64,000 nt of DNA, taken from NCBI RefSeq assembly GCF_002104995.1, contig NW_024468253.1, positions 1,240,001-1,304,000 on the forward strand, given 5' to 3'. The notes beneath the pieces were generated by a model, which was not told the DNA's origin, did no database searches, and was given only the letters and a program-made list of their open reading frames with translations. The translations under genes and the position numbers were made by a program. This DNA is from Linderina pennispora (lineage: Eukaryota; Kickxellomycota; Kickxellomycetes; Kickxellales; Kickxellaceae). Shown one piece after another: positions 55,922 to 64,000 of the stretch; position 1 is the first letter of the stretch; each line of letters opens with the position of its first letter.

Positions 55922-57690
55922 TCAGCGTAGGCGCTTCAGCGCTGGCTCGCTGCTGCTGGCAGCAGAACCGCCTGCTGCTGCACCCCTCTTGCGCGGCCTC
56001 TTTGTTGCAGGGGTGGTGCCAGAAGCATCGGCAGAAATGGCCGTAGAGCGACGGAACCGTTCAGGGATACTGCCTGAATCACAGAGTGACTGGAAAATGA
56101 GTCTGAAGTTTAGAACTGCTGCGAGATCGCGGTTCAAGATCCAAGACGAATAGGCTCGCCTGTATTGTGCCATGGCCCGCTTACATGACTCGCTTGTACA
56201 GCGGAGAAGGCCATGGCACTTCACAGCTGGGTTCTTCGATCTCTGGTAGGGCCGCGGGTTGGGAACATGCCGGAATGTCTGCAGCGACCTTTCGCAGCAG
56301 AACGGGCACATAGACGATGTCCGGAATTCGTCGATCAGATAGACCTCAAAGCTATGGTGCTTGAACTTGTCGCGCCATCCCTTGCCACGAATCGGCGCAT
56401 GGTGTCGGGCCATCGGCGCACTCCAATTGCCCATGATCAGCACTGGGTCTGGACCGAACTTGCTCCGGAGTTTCGCGGCAAGCCTGTGGTCTGCACGGGC
56501 CTGGTTCATGAATGAATCAAGGCGCAGCTTGCGGTGAAGCGGGTACACCTTGGGACTGGTCCTGACACCTGGACGGGCCTTCCAGCGCCTCTGGTGCTGC
56601 TTGTTTGACTTAGTGGGCTGCTGCTCTGGTAACCTTCGCGCTGTCATCGTGTTGGCATAAAACGGTGCTAGGACACACCGCACAGATGCACGGGCAGCAA
56701 CGTAGGCACGGAATTTTGCTGGGCTAAGGGTCCGGCAGCAGTGCTTGGAAAGCTCTGCCTCTGCTCTGCGGACAGCATCTTCTGGGACTTGATCCTTTGT
56801 AGCCCAGTGAATCCTGTCATAGTCGTGCAGCTTGAGCTCCTTATTGCGCTGCTGTCGTGTGTAGCGGTAGAGCATCTTTTCACCCTCTTTCCCATTGCTG
56901 CTATTTTCGTGCATCATGTATAGCAAATCGCCACGACCTGGATCGATGAATACACAGCGGCCTTTCAGATTCTGCAGCTCTGGCTGTGGGATCTGGTGGA
57001 TATAGCGACAGTCAGTTATAGTATTGCCTCCCACAGCACCACCTCCTGCAACATCGCCTCCCACAGCATCAGCATCTACTGTACCATCAGCCTTAGATAC
57101 CTTGTCTTATAACAAAATGCATATCGTTACACCATCTGTTGTCACCATTATGTAGAATTTTCTATCACCATGCGCCTTAAATGGCTTTGATGTTAGATCT
57201 GCAACCCGGCTCCACACATCCCACACAGATTGTGTGATCCCTTGGACACATTGCTCATTGTACTGTGCAGTGTGTTTTGCGGCTGCGAATATCAATCAAT
57301 TTGGCCAGAATCCGCTGTAGGCAAGTGCCATAGTGCAACACAATGCTGTTCTTGTATGCTGTCATCAACTCGGTATCCACGTATGTTGCTACTTGATTCA
57401 TGTTGTGTACGCCATGTAGCTCGATATCGCCATTATGCAATAGATAATCATAAATGTGATATCTAACTACATCACCGAAATCTGCGCTCAACAGTTCTGA
57501 CATGTCTTTCCGGTTGACAAAATCCTTGGCAGACATGGCCGTCTTCGCCTTCAGGTTGTGATAAATAAATAAATAAATGGAATGAAAGAATCCCTTTTTC
57601 ACAAATGTTGCAGGGTCAAAGGCATCATTGTCAGCTAGTTGATGGAGTAGTATCCATCGTGCAAGCATGTATGTATGCTCTTTGATGATA
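55922..57690 (-). CDS. Fanzor nuclease (eukaryotic TnpB-like, OMEGA-type), interrupted
   Basis: RNA-guided DNA endonuclease family related to IS607/IS605 TnpB. The N-terminal helical region (about 57690-57260) includes VNIIKEHTYMLARWILLHQL and HNMNQVATYVDTELMTAY. The next part ends in TTDGVTICILL before RuvC-I, FIDPGRGDLLY (Asp at 56942-56944). The canonical RuvC-II site reads LIMGNWSAP, with no Glu; instead an alternative Glu sits in LIDEFRTSSMCPFC (56327-56329), as known for Fanzors. Zinc-ribbon Cys pairs are CPFC and CTSESC. RuvC-III is NRDLAAVLNF (Asp at 56126-56128). The C-terminus has NLS-like KRPRKR and KRLR. Interruptions: a +1 shift near 57260-57295 and an in-frame TAA at 57107-57109. 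A TGA just upstream of 57690 suggests a missing or spliced 5' exon. The 380-codon RuvC part is open. Confidence 0.88.
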
Positions 57691-58951
57691 TTGACACTGT
57701 ATACAAATCACTCTAGGCGGGGCAACATAGAATCACAGAAGCCAATACCACCAAGTGATGCCTTTATGACAGTAGTGCTGCGGGTAATATTCATTTGAGA
57801 AATTCAATAGGCAAGTAAGAGAAATGATGCTGTTCAGTTTTGCTTTATTGCGTATGCATAGCATTAAGAATTTTTTATTAAAAATGATCTGGCTTGCATG
57901 GTTCTTGGGGCCCTTAGCACTGATACAGTCTCTTGAATCAGTCTATACAGACTGGGTCCATTGTGGCCCAAATACTACTGCTTACGCATGTTCATAAGAC
58001 AAATTAATTTATAAAACAAACCCACAAATATTGCATGACCGCTAGAAGAGCTATATGGCCTCATTCAATAGGTGCTCATAAACAAATATCCTAAGAGTGT
58101 TGCGCAGCCGGTGATGACTACCATGATGACACCATGGAAGTTATTAGGCTGACCGACAATGAGAGCAGCTCTTGCGCTGAACCAATGGAGATATCCAGTG
58201 GAGACCTGTGACCACTACAATAGCAACTTGTCACCCTGGTTTCACCGATGAGGTCAGATGCCGCACAAGATCAAAAAGTGTTTACAGAGCAAGTCACTCA
58301 AACCCGTGTTGAAGCTTAAGAGTTTTGTTTTTTAACCAATTAAATAATTTCTAGCGGACAGTCGGATACGTTTAAACTGTAAAATCTTATATATAGGTAA
58401 AGATCCTTCAGGAACAATGGCCACATTCGAGTGATTCCGGCAAGGTGCGATATTTATCCACAGTCCTCTATCTTCTGCCCCCTCTCCCAAATTCCCACAC
58501 TATTTTCTTAATTATTTTGTAGTTCTAACAGTATTTATTTTATTCAAGCATGCACTGGCGTTTTTGGGTTTTGGCATTTTGGACTCTTATTGTAACTTGT
58601 GTGGCACTTTTCTCTGATTCCGCCACAACACCCGTGGGCTTTAAATCATAGCGTATGGCTACTGAACCCCTATAGTTATAAATTTAAGGGATCCTATATG
58701 TCTTTGACTACATGCTTGCTAATAATAGGTGGTACTTTGAAAAAGCCTAACATTTTGCAACCACACATTTTCCATCCTTGGCCAGCCTACTGATTCGCGA
58801 TTATCTAAGCCAGCACAATAGCCAGCTGATAAGATTCTTTGCACTCACACTCAGTGAGCTAGTGATTTGCATTGATACTTGAGCACGGCTTGTATGGAAA
58901 CAGTTCGTTGACAATGATACGGATACGATCGAGTCTAAAGACCTGACAATA
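57691..58951. other. AT-rich region upstream of the Fanzor gene
   Basis: About 1.25 kb without a supported gene. It may contain a 5' exon of the Fanzor gene or the other end of its element. I see only small inverted repeats, such as CAGTCT-ATAC-AGACTG near 57935-57950, and no transposase. Confidence 0.45.
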
Positions 58952-59275
58952 TTGAAAATAGCCGTGATAGTTATGCACAGCACGCCTTTGCCACCTTCCC
59001 TTCGCCTTTCAACCTTCTATGGATCCCAGAAGCTTCTCTTCCCGAAGCTCTGCACCTTGCAGGCATGTGGCACATTCAATGTGCACATTGACTTTGAGGG
59101 CTTGTTCGATAACATCGCGCTAGGATCGTTGAAGGTAACCGAGTTACCTGACCACATTCCATCCATAAACCCATTGCTTCTGCGGAATGTCGAAGAGCTG
59201 TATATCTCCCTGCCGTTCACTTTCCAACGCGGCGACATGGGTCAACTGATGGGCACCATCATTCATGGCCATTAG
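58952..59275 (+). pseudogene. fragment of an F-box/LRR-like gene
   Basis: A 107-aa open piece with LLFPKLCTLQACGTFNVHID, GSLKVTELPDHIPSINPLLL and RNVEELYISLPF. It resembles the middle of the intact gene at 59828-61351 (FPRLWSLCLMEALDSY; LQHLNPKLVRNIREF). No F-box end and no full repeat array remain. It probably marks a truncated duplicate. Confidence 0.6.
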
Positions 59276-59827
59276 GGCACACGATGAGTCACTCGAGGGC
59301 GTTTTAGCATTTGGTGAGAGCCGAGGCATTGAGTTCAGAAGTTTGCAGAAACAGTTTATTGGTGATAGGCTGGTTTAGTCATTTTCGTCAATATATTGTG
59401 TTGGCATTTGGGGTCCGGAATCCCCCTACGCCACAGTAGACAAGGCCGAAACGCATACGTACAAATGCCCAGACAGACGACCAGCCTTCCTTCTTCCCCT
59501 CAGTCATTTTTGAGAAGTTATTTTTTTTTCCATATATTCGATATCCACTCATTCCCCAAGTTAACATATTGCCTTAACGGTATAGCAGGTATGTTCGAAT
59601 GCTAGTACGTTAGCACTATAGACAGTGTTGATAATCAAAAACCTCGCTGAATTGCAGTAACATCAGTTTAACCATTGCTTCCTTTTCGCTCGGTTTACTT
59701 GTGCTCAGAACTAGATGCCTATGTTATGAATATCAGGATCGAAAATGGAAGGAGACGAGAAAAGAAAGAAAAAATAATACACTACCTATAGCTAGGACAA
59801 AACTACAAATGGTAGAAACCATAAAGC
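59276..59827. other. intergenic, LRR relic to F-box/LRR gene
   Basis: 550 bp. No gene is supported. It ends in the A-rich 3' flank of the F-box/LRR gene. Confidence 0.5.
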
Positions 59828-61351
59828 CTAGACAAATGCTAGACCATTCTTGTACACCCGTCTCAAGGCTGCCTTGTCCACCTCAAAGCTCTTCGATAGA
59901 ACTAGCTTGTAAAGCTCTGGCAGCCGCCGGGTTGCCATCAGTAGCCAGGTCTTGGCTCGCATCATCGGGAATGCGATTTTGAGACCAAATACCAGGACTG
60001 ATGTGCTTAGTGGGGTCCTCCTGCTGCACACAACCTCATCATTGGCTTGCTGATCCGAGTGGGACATGGAGAGATCTAGCGTGTGCATCCAGGGCAGCTG
60101 CGTCATGAACATCTCAATGCTCTGCAGCGAAATTGAGCGAGCTATAAGGCGCAGACTCCTAAGCATTGGCCATTTTGCGTCCTTGATGGGCGGGAAGTCG
60201 GCTTGTGGCAGAGACAGCGTGACTTTGTTCAGCTTGGCCGGGATATCAAAGATCTTGATAAAGAAGCTGTTCTTGTCGAGTACAGGGATCTGAGTTCTCT
60301 GCGAATCGCCTATGCAGAACTCGCGTATATTGCGGACCAGCTTTGGGTTAAGGTGCTGCAGCTTGTTTGCATCATCGAAGATAACAAGCGACCCAATGCT
60401 AGAGATCTTTATCAAGTCCAGCGCGTCCGTGTATGAGTCCAACGCCTCCATCAGGCAGAGGCTCCAGAGTCTGGGGAACTGCAGCTTGAACCGACCAATC
60501 TGGGTCGCCGGGTAAACATGGCGATTTTGGAATGTGCGCATTATCAGCTGCTCGACATTCGGGAACACGATTGGGTTGCTGGCGTCGCCAAACATGCCCC
60601 ACGGGAAGTTGCTCGAGCTGTTGACAATTTCGATTGTCTTGAGAGTGTTAGGATTGACGCGCATAGTCCGGGATGCCGTGCCCTCTGATGGGTCTATAAT
60701 GCGGATATTGGTCAGGTTCTGGAAATGCACATGTGGGATATTGCCAAGAATGATGCCATTGACCGTGACCTCGTGAATAGACGCAGCCAGCATCACGATG
60801 AGATTGTAGTAGATGTTGGCAGGCACAGTCGATAGGCTGCCAGACGTGATAGGAGTGACAGAGGTGACATGCGGGAACAGTTGCAGCAAGTAGCTGGAGA
60901 TGAGCTTACAAACATCATGAAGCTGAGAAAGCTCTACATGTCCATCACATGCCATTATCAGAATAGAGTGTAGTTTAGGGAACCTGTGATGGTGCACGCC
61001 GAGCCCTCGGATAATGTCGATGAGGGTAGCATGCTCCGTGATCAGGGGTCCGCCGAGACAAAGGTGGATGACCCTGTGCTGCATGCCGGCGGCGACAATT
61101 GACGGCAAATTTGAGCGCCATGTGACATGGTCTGACATGGGTTTCTTGGGCTCAATGACCAGGCTCTTGTAGAGTTCGTGCTTGACAATGGAGTACCAGG
61201 AGTGACAGACCAGAGCCAGATTGACGAAGCGCTCCTGGTGGCCCATATCGGGCTCGTCTTGATATGCGATGTAGTTGGTATAGCAGACTATGTTTTCGAC
61301 TATATCACCGTTCGTCAAGGCGCTGATGTTGGCAGAGGAACGTACATGCAT
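59828..61351 (-). CDS. F-box/LRR-like protein
   Basis: About 507 aa, intact. From ATG 61351 (MHVRSSANISALTNGDIVEN) an F-box-like segment follows (IVENIVCYTNY, then RFVNLALVCHSWYSIVKHEL), then irregular leucine-rich repeats (for example FPNVEQLIMRTFQNRHVYPA, FPRLWSLCLMEALDSYTDAL, WPMLRSLRLIARSISLQSIE). Such proteins usually act as substrate receptors of SCF ubiquitin ligases. A longer frame begins at 61567, but the stretch before 61351 looks like leader. A relic of the same family lies 550 bp beyond its 3' end. Substrate unknown. Confidence 0.7.
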   Translation of the reverse strand: MHVRSSANISALTNGDIVENIVCYTNYIAYQDEPDMGHQERFVNLALVCHSWYSIVKHELYKSLVIEPKKPMSDHVTWRSNLPSIVAAGMQHRVIHLCLGGPLITEHATLIDIIRGLGVHHHRFPKLHSILIMACDGHVELSQLHDVCKLISSYLLQLFPHVTSVTPITSGSLSTVPANIYYNLIVMLAASIHEVTVNGIILGNIPHVHFQNLTNIRIIDPSEGTASRTMRVNPNTLKTIEIVNSSSNFPWGMFGDASNPIVFPNVEQLIMRTFQNRHVYPATQIGRFKLQFPRLWSLCLMEALDSYTDALDLIKISSIGSLVIFDDANKLQHLNPKLVRNIREFCIGDSQRTQIPVLDKNSFFIKIFDIPAKLNKVTLSLPQADFPPIKDAKWPMLRSLRLIARSISLQSIEMFMTQLPWMHTLDLSMSHSDQQANDEVVCSRRTPLSTSVLVFGLKIAFPMMRAKTWLLMATRRLPELYKLVLSKSFEVDKAALRRVYKNGLAFV

Positions 61352-62272
61352 AGCTGGTGTTCTGGGAAAGATGGATATGAATATGGAAATGGAAGTGTGA
61401 AGAGCAGTTGGGTGATGGAGAGGGGAAGGAGTGAGCGGGAGTCGTGCTTTATAGATATTCGAGAGGAAGGCGGCCAGCGGTGCGTGCGTGACAACCGAAG
61501 CAGACAAGTGTCTGCAATATGCAGGCGCATCTCCGAGTGAGAAAGACTTCCTCGTATAGAGATCCATGGTGAAGGGTGCCAGATGGGGTTTATGCGGCTT
61601 AGTACACCTGCAAGCACTTTAAGCAAGCTTATCGATTGCTTTCAAGATAAGGTCATGCGTGTTTATGAGCATCCGGCTGGACAGGTTCTCAGGAACAGTC
61701 TTGCAGGTATCTGAATGGACAAGGTGCCGAAAACAGAAACCGAAGGATGTCCACATGTCCGGAAAGTATGCAGCTCAGTGCACCATATGTGATGGTTTGC
61801 CGATATAAGCGAGCCGCCAGAGTCCCATGGGTGTTCGGATGGAGCCAGCTGGAGCCAACAAGTACCTGGTTAGTGGTTCAAAAGAATAATGGTGTGTTTC
61901 TGAATCAATGTAACCCTTGGTGCGTGGTAATTACTCACCTTTGTTATGAAGTATCCAAGGATGCGGGTCCACCGTGAGCTATCAACTAAAACAACTCAGA
62001 ACACACCGTAGTCACATTCTAGTTGGCCACGGTGGGCTTATTTCACACCAGTTCTCTGCCATGCCGCTCAATAACGCTAGCACTGCCAGTTCTGCTCAGT
62101 GATTTGATCGACTAATCAGGACTGTCCAGTGTCAGTTGCTGCCCGTCTGAAGCGCGTCTGGTGTCGACGTGGTCTACTTGCCATCCTCTTCAGTTTACAG
62201 CCAGCGCCTTATTCTAGCAGTCCTAATTTCTATACTTCACATCTATCTCTGCATTTACTCTAATCCTTACCA
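61352..62272. other. divergent promoter region, F-box/LRR gene to MON2
   Basis: About 920 bp between divergently transcribed genes. No gene or recognised site. C/T-rich just before the MON2 start. Confidence 0.5.
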
Positions 62273-64000
62273 ATGTCAGCTACTGCAGGCATAAGCAATC
62301 TGCTGCTCTCGGAGTTGCAGAGTCTGTCCACTGAAGCACGACGGAAGCACCCGGAAATAAAGGAGGCAAGTACACTGTGCAGGCTTTAGCATGCACGCCT
62401 GTAGACCGTATTTCAGCACCTTGCTGAGCTAAAGCTACTATACTCTACCATTCTAGGCAGCAGAGCGTGTTATTGTCATCCTTCGCAGCATCAAGGCGAC
62501 ATCATCTGCACAGGTTGCCACGGAGCTGGCAAAGTCCGACGAGGTGGTAAAGCCATTTGCACTTGCATGCAAAACAGGCAACCACAAGCTGACAACAATA
62601 TCGGTGCAGTGTCTACAGCAGCTCATTTCGCACCAGGCGCTGTCGCCAGACTCGATCCGTGTGACGCTGGGAATGCTCACGTCGGTGCTGAGCCAGGGAA
62701 TGGACATCCAGGTCAAGATCCTGCAGATGATCTTGCCGCTGGTCAGTGCATACGATGCAGTCTCGGGGGAGACCCTGGTGGAGGCTATTCACATTTGCTT
62801 TGTGCTACAGCAGTCGCGCGATCCGATTGTGAACAACACTGCGGCGGCTATCCTGCGCCAGCTTGTCGTGGCCGTCTTTGATCGGGTTGTCAGCGAGGAC
62901 AAGCTGATGAACAGCACACAGGTTGATGCCGAGGCCGACCTAACACGAAAGTGCGCGAAAGATGCGTACTACGTACTGCAGGATCTGTGCCTGCTGCTGA
63001 CCGACAGCGAGACCGTGTTTATTCGTGCAGATACGATTGATAAGGGGCTAGTTCTGGAGCTCGTAGAGTCCATTCTGACAAACCATGCCAAAGTTGTTGC
63101 GCGGCATGCGGCTATGGCGCAGCTGCTGCGTGAGCGACTATCCCCGTATATCGTCCATTTCTTTGCTGAAAAGTCGACGTTCCCGCTCGCTGTGCGCTGC
63201 ATTCGGGTCGTCTGGCTCTTTATCCGCGACCTGCACGCAGAGTTCAACACCGAATGTGAGATATTTTTGTCGATATTGACCCGCCTAATGGATCCGAGCA
63301 CGAGTAGCAGCTCTCACAGCCAGGCAGCGCCCGGGCGGCGGCGGCCTAGCTTTGTATTGCCCGGAGGTGTGGGAGTTGGAAATCCAAGCACCTTGTTCCC
63401 GCCGTTCTATCGCGTATTGGCCCTTGAGCTCGTCAAGAAGACAGTCGAAGACCCGGGCCTGCTGCAGGAGCTGTACGCACAGTTTGATGGGCAAATGGGC
63501 AGCGGCGAGGACTGCCATGTCATCCTGGACATTATCACCGCCGTTGGCAAAGTTGTATCCGAGCGTCCGACGATCCGGTCCAGCAACTCCGACGGTATCC
63601 CCAGTGCGCAACCTGAAAATAGCGCTACTGGCGCTGATACCCAGCTGCGCCGCCACGCAATTGATGCCGATGCAGGCGGTGATAGGGACCAGATCAGTGC
63701 ACGATCATGCCGTATGCGATCTGAGATGCACAAGCTGCTTGACAAGCAGGAGCCGCCTGCGATCCCTGATACGTACCTGTTCTTTTTGGCACTATCATCG
63801 ACATTATCGCTGGTCGACGGAATGGCAAGCGTCGTACTGCCTGCCCATACAGCGCCTCTGACAGCATTGATAAAGGGCAAGGAGGTAACGAAGAGCGTGC
63901 TTTCAGTGCCTGATGCTAGCGACCAGCAGGTACAGGTTGTCAGCAGCTTTGCCACCAAGATATGGCCAATCCTGCTGACAGCATACTCGTTCTTCCTCAA
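62273..64000 (+). CDS. MON2: MON2 homologue, 5' part (runs off the window)
   Basis: Large Arf-GEF-related scaffold (without a Sec7 domain) that works with Dop1 at the trans-Golgi/endosome. Exon 1 (62273-62365) encodes MSATAGISNLLLSELQSLST, then EARRKHPEIKE. The intron at 62366-62456 (91 bp) has a GC-AG boundary with donor GCAAGT and acceptor TTCTAG. Exon 2 continues AAERVIVILRSIKATSSAQV and the DCB domain (FALACKTGNHKLTTISVQCL, LQMILPLVSAYDAVSGETLV, NNTAAAILRQLVVAVFDRVV), then the HUS region start (ECEIFLSILTRLMDP, FYRVLALELVKKTVEDPGLL). Frame intact to the window edge. Confidence 0.9.

Noticed and set aside
57107-57295. Intron hiding the TAA in the Fanzor gene
   Set aside because: Candidate GT-AG pairs around the stop are too short or put the downstream part out of frame.
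1-64000. CRISPR arrays, operons, ribosome binding sites or riboswitches
   Set aside because: The DNA is eukaryotic nuclear; no regularly spaced repeats or bacterial signals were seen.

Overview
The window is nuclear DNA of a fungus. Coding regions are GC-rich and intergenic DNA is AT-richer. Introns are few and short, and several promoters carry TATA boxes. The gene set is eukaryotic throughout: PCNA, AP-3 mu, a WDR59/Sea3 GATOR2-type subunit, GID8, TRAPPC11, Sec20, a GT15 mannosyltransferase, an OLE1-type desaturase, prefoldin 1, uL29/RPL35 and MON2. Three features suggest an early-diverging lineage, possibly Kickxellomycotina (Coemansia-like), rather than Dikarya: motorless division-2 chitin synthases, a CMTR1-type cap methyltransferase, and an F-box/LRR-like gene next to a relic of the same family. 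That placement is inference.

Layout. 0.5-10 kb: two similar chitin synthases, with PCNA between them on the opposite strand under a cluster of MCB boxes. 10.8-13.7 kb: two members of a small unrecognised protein family flanking AP-3 mu. 13.8-19.7 kb: WDR59/Sea3 and a convergent YbaK-domain gene. 20-21.2 kb: two MAPEG genes. 21.3-29.8 kb: two arrestin-related adaptors with PPxY motifs, flanking a tandem pair of threonine aldolases. 30.9-37.8 kb: a basic protein with a candidate PP1-docking motif, and two aquaglyceroporins. 39-54.7 kb: dense housekeeping genes (MFS transporter, GID8, TRAPPC11, KTR/KRE2-type mannosyltransferase, OLE1 desaturase-cytochrome b5, a coiled-coil protein, Sec20, CMTR1, prefoldin 1, RPL35). 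54.7-62.2 kb: a gene-poor island with a Fanzor (eukaryotic TnpB-like, OMEGA-type) nuclease gene, a perfect hairpin just 3' of it, a relic of an F-box/LRR gene and one intact copy. 62.3 kb to the edge: the 5' part of MON2.

Many of the common themes concern membrane traffic and the cell surface: AP-3, TRAPP, Sec20, MON2, arrestins, chitin synthases and a Golgi mannosyltransferase. Five gene families are present as local pairs besides the small-protein pair.

About half of the genes are interrupted by single-base frameshifts. Where a paralogue or conserved motif fixes the site, these are nearly always one extra base, and at least 15 of them split a CpG, usually giving CTG. I treat these genes as functional loci carrying sequence or assembly errors, not as pseudogenes. 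The most exciting element is the Fanzor locus.
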